Shown here: one piece after another, positions 50,982 to 59,587 of the stretch
Numbering within the stretch: position 1 is the first letter of the stretch
Layout: each line of letters opens with the position of its first letter
NCBI GenBank assembly: GCA_965220385.1
Contig: OZ244825.1
Coordinates: forward strand, 1,116,001 to 1,180,000
Length of the DNA: 64,000 nt
Direction: 5' to 3'
Origin: PCPOR2b sp965220385
GTDB taxonomy: Bacteria > Poribacteria > WGA-4E > PCPOR2b
Notes under the pieces: generated by a model
The model's database searches: none
The model's input: only the letters and a program-made list of their open reading frames with translations
What the model was told of the DNA's origin: nothing
Position numbers and translations under genes: made by a program

Positions 50982-52765
50982 CAAGAAATACCCCTTTCAC
51001 GGCGAAGGTCTGCTGTTCTTTCTTTATCGACACGCCAGTCGTCACCTACCCGAACAAGAATCACAGCGTATATGTCCCGTACTTCTTCGAGAGATATTAA
51101 GCCCTCACGGAGATCATCCAGGACCTTGCTCGGTTCTCGTTTCTCAGGTGTTCCATATCCACCGCCCCCCGGACTCATGATCCTGATTTCATCGCCAGCT
51201 TGGATCTGAATGTCGGCAAATTTATTGGGCGAGGCGGTACCATAAACTTCTGAGAAAGTTCGCCAAGTGTCATCGCCATTCTTCCGAATCCGTACCGCGC
51301 CGCTCGCCCCTTCTTTCCCGCCAAATAGGCCCCACGCCCCCGTTTCATGTCTGTCCATAAAGCTCGACACTGTGATTTCAGGGGCAAGCGCTTCTATAAT
51401 CCGTTCACTACCACAGCCACCACGATGTTCACCGTGTCCACCCGAATCCTCAACAATACGATATGTTTTCGTCAGCCACGGATAACGTGTCTCAAACACT
51501 TCCACCGGCGTGTTTCGACAATTTCCGTTAATTGGGCACTGCGTGTGATTTCCGTCTCCCGTTGCCTTACCACCCCAGCCACAGCCGTCGATGTGGTAGT
51601 TCGCGTAATATTGCCCCGTGTCTGGGTGGATTCCTCCAAAAAGGAAATTGCACGAACTAGCGCCGGTCGCCGCAGCAACGCGCTCCGGCACAGCGCCGGA
51701 TAGACAACCGAATAGCACATCCACAATCCGTTCGTGAATCTCGGAGTTGCCTCCCACGCTCGGCCCCGGGTGTTTCACGTTCACAACACTGCCCGGCGGG
51801 ACAATTAGTTGGATGGGTCTGTAGCAGCCTGAATTACGAGGAATAGTCTGGTCAGTGATATTAAGCATTGCGTTGAACGTCGCAGACGCCGTTACACCGT
51901 ACGTACAGTTGCACGGTCCGCGCGCCTGCGGACTGGAACCGGTGTAATCAAAAAGGATGTTGTCGTCTTCTACAATGACCGTACAGTTAATTCGATACCG
52001 TTTGTCGGGAACGACGCCGTCGTTTTCAATCCAGTCATCGAACTGATACTCCCCATTGGGAATGTCTCGGACCTCTGCCCGCATCCGCGCCTCCGAGTAG
52101 TCCATCAGCTGCTTTCCAGCGATGAGCACTTCATCGAATCCGTAGCGGTCAAGTAACTCATGGAGTCGCCGCTCCGCTACGTTGAGGGATCCCAGCATCG
52201 CATGGAAATCACCCCAAGAGGTGCGTGGTGTTCGGTGGTTTCCAAGGATAATTTTCCAGATATCCTCAACCGGTTCGCCTTCCCGGATGATTTTGACTGG
52301 CGGCAGTCGGAGTCCTTCTTGGTACACCTCCTTGGCATCCGCTGCAAAACCGCCGACAGCTTTCCCGCCGATCTCTGTAACGTGGGCGATGTTGCCGATG
52401 AACCCGTATAACTCGCCGTTGTGGTAAACTGCTTGGATTACGGTATGTTCTGGCATGTGGCAGCCACCACGATAGGGGTCATTGTGCATCACCACATCGC
52501 CGGGCTTGAAGCTCTCCAGCCCTATTTCGGCGATTGTCCACTGCATTGTGTAAAGAATCGCGCCGATTTGGGCGGGACAGAACTCCGCATAAGCCACCAT
52601 CTCGCCATCACGGTCAAAAATAACACAGGAGAAATCCAGCCCTTCGTTAAAGATGGAGGAATATGAGGTTTTCATCATCGCTAACCCCATCTCACGGCAG
52701 GTATTGACAAGGTAGTTGTTAATGATAGTGAGCGTAACGCTGTCGAGTGATTTTTCCGTTTGCAT
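50981..52765 (-). CDS. hyuB: Hydantoinase B / oxoprolinase family protein (HyuB)
   Basis: A 594-residue HyuB-type subunit. Characteristic blocks are TSYSSIFNEGLDFSCVIFD, KPGDVVMHNDPYRGGCHMPEHT, GNIAHVTEIGGKAVGGFAAD, NNSGCYRPIQLIVPPGS-like RNSGCYRPIQLIVPPGS and RIMSPGGGGYGTPE at the end. HyuB normally works with HyuA, an ATP-hydrolysing subunit, in cleaving hydantoins or 5-oxoproline, or with carboxylase partners; no hyuA is in the window. Start: the ATG at 52765 (MQTEKSLD) is preferred, since the next upstream in-frame start would add 45 residues with no family match. The zinc protein gene is coupled downstream. Confidence 0.9.
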   Translation of the reverse strand: MQTEKSLDSVTLTIINNYLVNTCREMGLAMMKTSYSSIFNEGLDFSCVIFDRDGEMVAYAEFCPAQIGAILYTMQWTIAEIGLESFKPGDVVMHNDPYRGGCHMPEHTVIQAVYHNGELYGFIGNIAHVTEIGGKAVGGFAADAKEVYQEGLRLPPVKIIREGEPVEDIWKIILGNHRTPRTSWGDFHAMLGSLNVAERRLHELLDRYGFDEVLIAGKQLMDYSEARMRAEVRDIPNGEYQFDDWIENDGVVPDKRYRINCTVIVEDDNILFDYTGSSPQARGPCNCTYGVTASATFNAMLNITDQTIPRNSGCYRPIQLIVPPGSVVNVKHPGPSVGGNSEIHERIVDVLFGCLSGAVPERVAAATGASSCNFLFGGIHPDTGQYYANYHIDGCGWGGKATGDGNHTQCPINGNCRNTPVEVFETRYPWLTKTYRIVEDSGGHGEHRGGCGSERIIEALAPEITVSSFMDRHETGAWGLFGGKEGASGAVRIRKNGDDTWRTFSEVYGTASPNKFADIQIQAGDEIRIMSPGGGGYGTPEKREPSKVLDDLREGLISLEEVRDIYAVILVRVGDDWRVDKERTADLRRERGIS

Positions 52766-52826
52766 ATTTCCATTTAAGAAGCTGGTTGGGTGGGTGAGTA
52801 GTAAACCATCTACTAACGGAGACTTA

Positions 52827-53318
52827 TTACTTCTTGAAGGCAATGCTATTACCATCATCACTGTTGAGTGTGAGGATATTCCCTTCTCTTGACCATGCAC
52901 CTGTGCTTTCCTTAAGAGATGCTATAGGGACCTCTTCCAGTGTGAGAGTATAGTTAGAGCCAGATAGAGAGTAAGTGCCCGCTGTCCTAATGGTACTTGT
53001 TAGCGAAATTCCGGAGTCGTTCCCTTGATTTTCAAGCCTAAAACCGATCTCCGCTTTCAACGTCCCATCGTTATTGAATATCCAGTTATTGGTAACAATA
53101 GAAATAGTTACCCCTTCCGGTGCCAATTCTTGTTCCAGAACCTGCTCTAAACCCTGATCATCAAAAGTTTCGAGGCTCCATGTGCCGACCCAATCATTAT
53201 CACTATCATCATCGTCGTCGTCATTACCACCACCACAAGCGATCATTCCCATAGTAAGAACTGAAAGGCTAATGAACCACAGACACGAACGGAGAGTTAC
53301 CTGTTGAAACATATTCAT
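52827..53318 (-). CDS. Lipocalin-like lipoprotein
   Basis: A 163-residue predicted lipoprotein. The signal peptide ends in the lipobox MIAC, then a poly-Asp linker (DDDDDDSDND), followed by a domain opening VGTWSLETFDD, with strands and a terminal WSREGNILTLNS, matching the lipocalin-like META/NlpE-type pattern (GxW near the start). The six consecutive aspartates come from a GAT/GAC run and are a slippage-prone spot. It has an AAGGAG site 5 nt before the ATG. Function is unknown. Confidence 0.65.
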   Translation of the reverse strand: MNMFQQVTLRSCLWFISLSVLTMGMIACGGGNDDDDDDSDNDWVGTWSLETFDDQGLEQVLEQELAPEGVTISIVTNNWIFNNDGTLKAEIGFRLENQGNDSGISLTSTIRTAGTYSLSGSNYTLTLEEVPIASLKESTGAWSREGNILTLNSDDGNSIAFKK

Positions 53319-53398
53319 CTATTCTCCTTTTGAGTTGGAATAAACTTTACATTCTTTTTGCCGAGATGTAGACGGAACTCAAACGTTGGCAAGTGCTC

Positions 53399-55036
53399 TC
53401 AAGGGGCATTTGCTGCAGCCCCAAACGCGTCTGCAACCCACACCAAATCCACCGCATCGACCACTTCATCGCCGTTAACATCCGTTCTCAGATCTGGTCC
53501 CTCGCTTCCGAAAGCAGACGCAACCAAAACCAAGTCGAGGATATTCACAGTCCCGTCTCCGTTGACATCCGTTGTAACTGGTGGGGGCTTCGTGTCGGAG
53601 ATAACGCTAAAGTACACTGGATCGTCAATTACCCATCCAGCAGCAGTCGCAGAGACCGTGTGTATCCCCAAATCTGATCCCAGCGTGAGCGTGCTCCGCG
53701 CCCTGCCGGTTCCATCGGTTGCTGCGTGCGTTACACTGAGTGTGCCGCTCCCGGCAGTTATGGCGAATGTAACTGGAACCCCCTCATAGGCAGCACCATA
53801 CTCGTCTCGCACTTCAGCAACAAACGGATTCGGCAGCACCGCAGAAGGAAAACCGCGTTGGTCGCCTGAGATTTTCAGGATTGCTGATGGGGTCCGGTGG
53901 TGAAAGCGTACCCTAACTCCTCTCGCTTTTAGGGTTGGGATATGTGTGTTGATTGACAGATAGCTCAGGGGATTCTGTCGCAGCTCGATTATGTCTTTAT
54001 CCCCCAATCCTGTATTCGCTACTAGGGCTGAGAGGTCAGATATCAAGCTGTTTGAAAGATACAAATCTTCTAGGTTGATCAAGTTTGTCAGCGGCGAAAT
54101 ATCTGATAGTGGGTTGTGCCCAAGATGCAGATATTCTAGGTTAGTCAAGTTTGCCAAAGGCGAAATGTCCGATATTGGGTTGCCTCCAAGATCCAATCGT
54201 GTCAGATTGGTTAAGCCTGATACCACTGAACTATTTGATACCAAGTTATCTCCCAGACCAAGCGATGTGAGTTTGGTTAATCCCATTAAGGGGAAAATAT
54301 CTGATATTGAATTGTCCAAAAGATGCAGGTATTCTAGGTTAGTTAAGTTTGCCAAAAGCGAAATATCTGATATTGAGTTGTACCTAAGATACAGATATTC
54401 TAGGTTAGTCAAGTTTGCCAAAGGCGAAACATCTGATATTGAATTGCCGTCAAGACCTAGCCGTGTCAGATTGATTAACCCTGTCAGCGGCGAAATATCT
54501 GATATTGAATTGTATCCAAGATACAGATGTTCTAGGTTAGTCAAGTTTGCCAAAGGCGAAACATCTGATATTGAATTGCCGTCAAGACCTAGCCGTGTCA
54601 GATTGATTAACCCTGTCAGCGGCGAAATACCTGATAGTGGGTTGTATTCAAGATCCAAATCTTCTAGGTTGGTCAAGTTTGCCAAAGGCGAAATATCTGA
54701 TATTGAATTGCCGTCAAGACCTAGCCGTGTCAGATTGATTAACCCTGTCAGCGGCGAAATATCCGATATGGAGTTATCCCAGAGATATAGATGTGTCAGG
54801 TTGATTGCAAACTCGAGCCCGGTCAAATCGCTTATGCTAGCCCTATCTTCATCAAGACGGGTCAAAGTCTCCATATCTGCCACAGTGATTGGATCACCCG
54901 ATACCTTACCGAGAGTACCTCTGATGGCAGCGCGGAGGCTGGAATCGGGGATATTCACCGTTTGTGCCGTTGTCGTCAACGGGATTGAGACGAAAATTAA
55001 CAGGAAAACAGTGAGACGAAAAAATTGTGTTCTCAT
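53399..55036 (-). CDS. Secreted LRR protein with Ig-like domain and dockerin-like repeats
   Basis: A 545-residue secreted protein. A signal peptide (FFRLTVFLLIFVSIPLTTTAQ) is followed by about eleven 22-residue leucine-rich repeats of the internalin pattern (NLTNLEYLYLRYNSISDISPL), an Ig-like/Big-1 domain (VAEVRDEYGAAYEGVPVTFAI) and a C-terminal pair of dockerin-type calcium loops (DVNGDGTVNILDLV and DVNGDEVVDAVDLV). Dockerin-like tails after LRRs or Ig domains are common in Poribacteria-type genomes (known). The LRR part shows a 132-nt tandem duplication at DNA level. It is likely an extracellular adhesin or host-interaction protein; no cohesin partner is visible. Confidence 0.92.
   Translation of the reverse strand: MRTQFFRLTVFLLIFVSIPLTTTAQTVNIPDSSLRAAIRGTLGKVSGDPITVADMETLTRLDEDRASISDLTGLEFAINLTHLYLWDNSISDISPLTGLINLTRLGLDGNSISDISPLANLTNLEDLDLEYNPLSGISPLTGLINLTRLGLDGNSISDVSPLANLTNLEHLYLGYNSISDISPLTGLINLTRLGLDGNSISDVSPLANLTNLEYLYLRYNSISDISLLANLTNLEYLHLLDNSISDIFPLMGLTKLTSLGLGDNLVSNSSVVSGLTNLTRLDLGGNPISDISPLANLTNLEYLHLGHNPLSDISPLTNLINLEDLYLSNSLISDLSALVANTGLGDKDIIELRQNPLSYLSINTHIPTLKARGVRVRFHHRTPSAILKISGDQRGFPSAVLPNPFVAEVRDEYGAAYEGVPVTFAITAGSGTLSVTHAATDGTGRARSTLTLGSDLGIHTVSATAAGWVIDDPVYFSVISDTKPPPVTTDVNGDGTVNILDLVLVASAFGSEGPDLRTDVNGDEVVDAVDLVWVADAFGAAANAP
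54440..54845. repeat. 132-bp tandem repeats inside the LRR gene
   Basis: The segment starting CCGTCAAGACCTAGCCGTGT occurs at 54447, 54579 and 54711, exactly 132 bp apart and nearly identical over most of the period. 132 bp is two 22-residue LRRs, so repeat pairs were recently amplified as units. This also creates a long false open frame on the plus strand. Confidence 0.85.
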
Positions 55037-55170
55037 GGATTTATCTTCCGTGTGGTTGAAAATGCGTGCGAAGTTTATGCCAATCAGCATACTACAAAAT
55101 AAGATGCTAAATCAACACTTTTTTAGAATTCGATGTCCTTGGAGAAGCAATTTCCGCTTAGGTTTTTTGG

Positions 55171-55199
55171 TTTACAGAGACCTTCTGACATGCTATAAT
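55171..55199 (+). promoter_or_regulatory. Sigma-70 promoter for the riboflavin operon
   Basis: TTTACA (55171-55176) and TATAAT (55194-55199) at the ideal 17-nt spacing, 86 nt before the ribE ATG at 55285. The leader has one small hairpin (CCCGAT-AAAA-ATCGGG, 55226-55241). It lacks the conserved FMN-riboswitch blocks. Confidence 0.75.
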
Positions 55200-55284
55200 A
55201 ACTCACCTAGCCTACGACCAATCGCCCCGATAAAAATCGGGAGGACAGACCTTAACAGGAAGATTGAAACTAAAGCAGATATTT

Positions 55285-55929
55285 ATGTTCACAGGAATTG
55301 TTGCAGAGCTAGGAAGCGTAAAGGAAATTCAACACGGTTCACAGGCGGGAACCCTCACTATCGCAGCCGCAGAGATATTATCGGATGGGGCTGTCGGAGA
55401 TAGCATTGCAATAGATGGCGTCTGTCTGACAGTCACCGAACTGACGCACGGCAGTTTCACAGCCGATGTTTCGGCTGAGACGTTACGACGCACAACATTA
55501 GGTGCCCTCAAACCGGGCGACGCGGTCAATCTTGAGAACGCATTGCGCTTGGCGGACCGGTTGGGTGGGCATCTCGTGTTAGGGCATGTGGACGAGGTTG
55601 GGACTATTACCGGTTGGCAGGATGAAGGTGCCTCCTCTTTAATGCGCGTTTTGATCTCTCAAGAGGCAATGCGGTATGTAGTGCATAAGGGCTCGGTCTG
55701 TGTTGATGGTGTCAGTCTGACAATCTCAAATTTATTTGATGACGGATTTGAGGTCGCGCTTATCCCTCATACCAAGCAGATCACAACGTTAGGAGCTAAA
55801 CGCGTTGGTGCCCGCGTGAATATAGAGGTGGATCTGTTAGGCCGTTATATCGAACGACTATTGACCTACCCTTTGGCTGAGGGCACATCAATTGACATGG
55901 ACTTTTTAGCGAAACACGGGTATATTTAG
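55285..55929 (+). CDS. ribE: Riboflavin synthase alpha chain
   Basis: A 214-residue enzyme that dismutates two 6,7-dimethyl-8-ribityllumazine molecules to riboflavin. It has the duplicated barrel layout: N-half opening MFTGIVAELGSV and SIAIDGVCLTVTEL, C-half VHKGSVCVDGVSLTISNL. The ATG at 55285 gives the canonical N-terminus; an upstream start would add seven residues. It leads ribE-ribBA-ribH, with its own promoter. ribD (deaminase/reductase) is not in the window. Confidence 0.97.
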   Translation: MFTGIVAELGSVKEIQHGSQAGTLTIAAAEILSDGAVGDSIAIDGVCLTVTELTHGSFTADVSAETLRRTTLGALKPGDAVNLENALRLADRLGGHLVLGHVDEVGTITGWQDEGASSLMRVLISQEAMRYVVHKGSVCVDGVSLTISNLFDDGFEVALIPHTKQITTLGAKRVGARVNIEVDLLGRYIERLLTYPLAEGTSIDMDFLAKHGYI

Positions 55930-55963
55930 AGATAAAAATTTGGACTGAGTGAAGGCAATGCCT

Positions 55964-57223
55964 ATGAGGTTTAACACAATCCCAGAAGCTATTGAAGCGA
56001 TTCGGAATGGGGAGATGATTATCGTTTCCGACGATCCAGATCGGGAAAACGAAGGCGATTTAATCATGGCAGCCGAGAAAGCCACGCCAGAAGCGATCAA
56101 TTTCATGGCGAAATACGGTCGTGGCATGATCTGTCTCCCCGCGACTGCGGAACGTTTGTCACAACTGAATCTCCCGTTGATGGTCTCAGAAAATACCGCC
56201 CAACTCCATACGGCGTTTACGGTAACAATTGATGCCAGCGATGTGACCACCGGGATCTCCGCCTACGAGCGGGCACATACAATTCAAAAATTCGCCCATC
56301 CTGAGGCGACAGCCGAGGATTTCGTCCGTCCCGGTCATATCTTCCCGTTGCAGGCAGAGGAAGGCGGCGTCTTACGGCGTGCCGGTCATACAGAGGCGAC
56401 AGTTGATCTAGCGCGTCTGGCGGGCCTCTATCCAGCGGGAGTACTCTGTGAGATTTTGAACGAAGATGGCACGATGGCACGCCTCCCACATCTCTCTGAA
56501 TTCGCCCAAAAATACGGATTAAAATTCATCACCATTGCGGACCTAATTGCCTATCGACGGCAAACGGAGACGCTCATCAAGCGGGTTGCGGAGGCTGATC
56601 TCCAGACGCAGCACGGATACTTCAGACTCCATGCGTACCAAAGCGCGGATGACGAGAAAACCCACATCGCGCTGATCAAAGGGGACATTTCGGACGGTGA
56701 GCCGGTATTGGTGCGGATGCACTCACAATGTTTCACCGGAGATGTGTTCGGATCGCTGCGCTGCGACTGTGGTGAGCAGTTAGAGAAGGCGATGCAACTT
56801 ATCCAAAAGGAGGAACGGGGTGTCTTGGTCTACATGCGCCAAGAAGGACGGGGTATGGGACTAGGAAACAAAATTCGTGCCTATAGATTACAAGACAGCG
56901 AGGGACTTGACACCGTTGAAGCGAATGAACGACTCGGGTTCCCTCCAGATTTGCGGGATTACGGGGTGGGTGCCCAGATTTTGACGGACCTTGGTGTTCA
57001 GAAGATGCGTTTGTTGACAAACAATCCACGCAAGGTCAGCGGTCTGGAGGGGCACGACTTGGAGATTGTCGAGCGGATTCCGCTCCAAATCAAACCGCAC
57101 GAATTCAATCGTCACTATCTGGAAACCAAAAAAACGAAGTTAGGGCATCTGTTGCTGGATACTATCAACGACGAGAAGGAGGAGACGGTGCACGGTTATG
57201 ACGGCTTAATGGTTCAGGGCTAA
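55964..57223 (+). CDS. ribBA: Bifunctional DHBP synthase / GTP cyclohydrolase II
   Basis: A 419-residue RibBA. The N-terminal half (RibB) makes 3,4-dihydroxy-2-butanone-4-phosphate and shows IVSDDPDRENEGDLIMAAEK and HTEATVDLARLAGL. The C-terminal half (RibA) opens the GTP ring: zinc cysteines in CFTGDVFGSLRCDCGEQ, and RQEGRGMGLGNKIRAY and GVGAQILTDLGV. Start: the ATG at 55964 (MRFN) has GAAGG at a suitable 8 nt; upstream ATG/GTG starts would place the ribosome site too close. It is 34 bp after ribE and 20 bp before ribH. Confidence 0.96.
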   Translation: MRFNTIPEAIEAIRNGEMIIVSDDPDRENEGDLIMAAEKATPEAINFMAKYGRGMICLPATAERLSQLNLPLMVSENTAQLHTAFTVTIDASDVTTGISAYERAHTIQKFAHPEATAEDFVRPGHIFPLQAEEGGVLRRAGHTEATVDLARLAGLYPAGVLCEILNEDGTMARLPHLSEFAQKYGLKFITIADLIAYRRQTETLIKRVAEADLQTQHGYFRLHAYQSADDEKTHIALIKGDISDGEPVLVRMHSQCFTGDVFGSLRCDCGEQLEKAMQLIQKEERGVLVYMRQEGRGMGLGNKIRAYRLQDSEGLDTVEANERLGFPPDLRDYGVGAQILTDLGVQKMRLLTNNPRKVSGLEGHDLEIVERIPLQIKPHEFNRHYLETKKTKLGHLLLDTINDEKEETVHGYDGLMVQG

Positions 57224-57243
57224 ACAGCCGACACCGGAGGACA

Positions 57244-57714
57244 ATGCCAAATATCTACGAAGGCAATCTTATCGGCACAAATCTGAAAATTGGAATCGTG
57301 ATCAGTCGGTTTAATAGCTTCATTACCACCAAGTTATTAGATGGAGCGCTTGATGCACTCAAACGTCACGGTGTGGACGAGGACGATGTGGACATCTGTT
57401 GGACGCCCGGTTCGTTCGAGATTCCCACTACGGCGAAGCGCCTTGCCGAAAAGGACCGATATGATGCAGTAATCTGTATCGGTGCGGTCATTCGTGGCGC
57501 GACCCCACACTTCGACTTTGTCGCCAACGAAAGTGCGAAGGGTATCGCGCAGGTTTCCCTCAATACAGGGATCCCCGTGATTTATGGCGTTATCACCACC
57601 GATACGATTGAGCAGGCAATCGAACGCGCTGGTACCAAGGCGGGAAATAAAGGGGCAGAGGCGGCGGTCACAGCGATTGAAATGGCGAATTTGTATCAAC
57701 AGATTGACAAATAG
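57244..57714 (+). CDS. ribH: 6,7-dimethyl-8-ribityllumazine synthase
   Basis: A 156-residue lumazine synthase. Typical blocks are ISRFNSFITTKLLDGALDAL, WTPGSFEIPTTAKRLAE, CIGAVIRGATPHFDFVANE and the site histidine in that loop, then GVITTDTIEQAIERAGTK and GAEAAVTAIEM. It condenses the RibBA product with the ribityl pyrimidine. It is the last recognised riboflavin gene; 25 bp separate it from the first methyltransferase. Confidence 0.97.
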   Translation: MPNIYEGNLIGTNLKIGIVISRFNSFITTKLLDGALDALKRHGVDEDDVDICWTPGSFEIPTTAKRLAEKDRYDAVICIGAVIRGATPHFDFVANESAKGIAQVSLNTGIPVIYGVITTDTIEQAIERAGTKAGNKGAEAAVTAIEMANLYQQIDK

Positions 57715-57739
57715 ACGACCTGATAGACACTTTAAGCTT

Positions 57740-58579
57740 ATGGCAGCCTTAGAAGAAATCGAAATTGGTAATGGGCGGATTATCAAAGGGGATTGTCTCT
57801 CAGTCATGGATAATTTTCCCGACAACCATTTTATGCTTGGGTTCACCTCGCCTCCCTACCTAAACGCAATCAATTACGAGGAACATATTGAAAAACTGCA
57901 CGGCACCAAAGCACGGTGGGAGCGAGAAGATATATCCTACGAGGAATATCGGCTTTTTCTAGAGAATCGGTTCAAGGCGTTGCTGCGAATTACGAAGCCA
58001 GGGGGACACAACGTGGTAAATATAGCCCCGGTCTTATGGAATGGTATGCGCACGGCGCTCCCGTTTCATTTTGTCAGTTGGCTTGAGGAAATTGGATGGC
58101 AATTCAAGGAGGATATTATCTGGGAAAAGCCAGTTGCGAGGGATAGGAGATCAGGGGTATTGTTGCAGCATCCCTATCCCGGATATTACTATCCCAGTCT
58201 GGTTGCCGAATATGTATTTGTCTTCCAGAAACCTGCCGATAAGAAAAGTCAGAACAACATTTATTGGAATAGAAGTGATGAAGAGAAAACAAGAAATGAA
58301 ATCGACTTGAAGGATTATCAAGGTGAGAAGAGCAAAAACGTCTGGAAAATCCGTCCGTTAGCTCCTCAAGAGAATCTGCATCCGTGTCCATTTCCGTTAG
58401 AACTTGCAGAACGGGTCATCCAGTTTTACTCTTATAAAGGGGATTCAGTGATTGACATCTTTGCCGGAAGCGGGCAGACAAATTGTGCTGCTGAAAAATT
58501 GGATAGAGCACATGTCGGCATTGAAACGCAACAAAAATACATCGACTATACGGTTGATCAACTTCGTCCAAAGGTATAA
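57740..58579 (+). CDS. DNA methyltransferase, beta class, N4-C/N6-A type
   Basis: A 279-residue methylase. The catalytic motif IV is SPPY (residues 37-40), preceded by GDCLSVMDNFPD, and motif I (SAM binding) is DIFAGSGQTNCA near residue 240, so the order IV to I identifies the beta class. SPPY is usual in N4-cytosine methylases, though N6-adenine enzymes cannot be ruled out. The middle (NVVNIAPVLWNGMRTALPFHFVSWL) is the target-recognition side. Start: the ATG at 57740 is chosen. It lies 25 bp after ribH and 1 bp before a second methylase; no restriction enzyme gene is next to it. Confidence 0.88.
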   Translation: MAALEEIEIGNGRIIKGDCLSVMDNFPDNHFMLGFTSPPYLNAINYEEHIEKLHGTKARWEREDISYEEYRLFLENRFKALLRITKPGGHNVVNIAPVLWNGMRTALPFHFVSWLEEIGWQFKEDIIWEKPVARDRRSGVLLQHPYPGYYYPSLVAEYVFVFQKPADKKSQNNIYWNRSDEEKTRNEIDLKDYQGEKSKNVWKIRPLAPQENLHPCPFPLELAERVIQFYSYKGDSVIDIFAGSGQTNCAAEKLDRAHVGIETQQKYIDYTVDQLRPKV

Positions 58580-58580
58580 T

Positions 58581-59474
58581 ATGAAAGCAACTTTGCTGCA
58601 TGGAGATTGTGCTTCGCTGTTAAACCAGCAGAACACCGCTTTGGGGCATGTTGATCTCACCTTTCTCGATCCGCCCTTCAATCAAGATAAAGGGTACAAC
58701 GAGTGGGACGATAATATGCCTGAAGCGCAATATTGGAGGTGGATGGGTGATGTGTGCAAAAAGATTTACCACCGGACCACTTTAGGCGGCGCAATCTACT
58801 TCATGCAACGCGAGAAAAAGACTGAATCCGTGCTACGGTGTCTACGCGAATCTGGCTGGACGTTCCAAAACCTGATTATTTGGAAAAAGAAAACGTCCGC
58901 TGTGCCCGGAATACATCGTTTTGGTAAGCACTATCAGATCATTGCGTTTGCAACGAAAGGGGAGCGTCCACAAGTCTTTCACCGTCTGCGAATCAATCCG
59001 CCACTCCCGGCGGGCTACAAATATGAACGCGAGAATGGCATGTTCCTCACCGATGTGTGGGACGATATTCGTGAGCTGACATCGGGCTACTTTGCTGGAG
59101 ATGAAGCCCTGCGTGATGCAGAGGGAAATCGCTTACACAAGCAACAAACACCGATTCAACTTCTTCTTCGCATAATCCTATCTTCGACAGATCCTGGCGA
59201 TGTTGTCTTGGATCCATTTGCGGGTTCGGGGACGACGTTGGTTGTTGCGGAGCAGTTGGGACGAAAATCAATCGGGGTTGAACTCGATAAGATTAACGTT
59301 GAACTCATTCGAGAAAGATTTGCTGCAAACAGAAAAGCAGATGATATTTCAAGCCTATTCGCAGACTATGCGTGTACGCCGGACTTGGAAATTATTTGGG
59401 AACGGCCTGAATTAAGAACCGCAGCACCTCCTAAACAGATAGAACTTTTCGAGTCAAATCAGAGTAGTATCTGA
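58581..59474 (+). CDS. DNA methyltransferase, beta class, second copy
   Basis: A 297-residue methylase. Motif IV is DPPF (residues 30-33) in DLTFLDPPFNQDKG, and motif I is DPFAGSGTTLVVAEQLGRKSIGVE near residue 210, again the IV-before-I beta order. It differs strongly from its neighbour, so the pair is not a recent duplication. The ATG at 58581 is 1 nt after the first gene stop, implying co-translation. Two unlike methylases side by side occur in systems with asymmetric recognition sites, where each strand needs its own enzyme. Confidence 0.88.
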   Translation: MKATLLHGDCASLLNQQNTALGHVDLTFLDPPFNQDKGYNEWDDNMPEAQYWRWMGDVCKKIYHRTTLGGAIYFMQREKKTESVLRCLRESGWTFQNLIIWKKKTSAVPGIHRFGKHYQIIAFATKGERPQVFHRLRINPPLPAGYKYERENGMFLTDVWDDIRELTSGYFAGDEALRDAEGNRLHKQQTPIQLLLRIILSSTDPGDVVLDPFAGSGTTLVVAEQLGRKSIGVELDKINVELIRERFAANRKADDISSLFADYACTPDLEIIWERPELRTAAPPKQIELFESNQSSI

Positions 59475-59587
59475 ACAAATGAACATCTCAAGCCTATTTT
59501 CACATCTTGAAACTTTTACCTTGCAGCACCATTGCAATGGCCCCTTTTTAATTTTTTAAATGAATCTTTTATCAACATGAGTTTCCA

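Noticed and set aside
54040..54850. CRISPR array
   Set aside because: The repeats are 66/132 bp, in frame, and encode leucine-rich repeats; there are no unique spacers or cas genes.
55200..55284. FMN riboswitch before ribE
   Set aside because: The conserved RFN blocks are absent; only one small hairpin is present, and the leader is too short.
53991..55403. 470-codon open frame on the plus strand
   Set aside because: It is antisense to the LRR repeats and is kept open only by their periodic codon pattern. It has no ribosome site, and its residues show a repeated low-complexity shadow.
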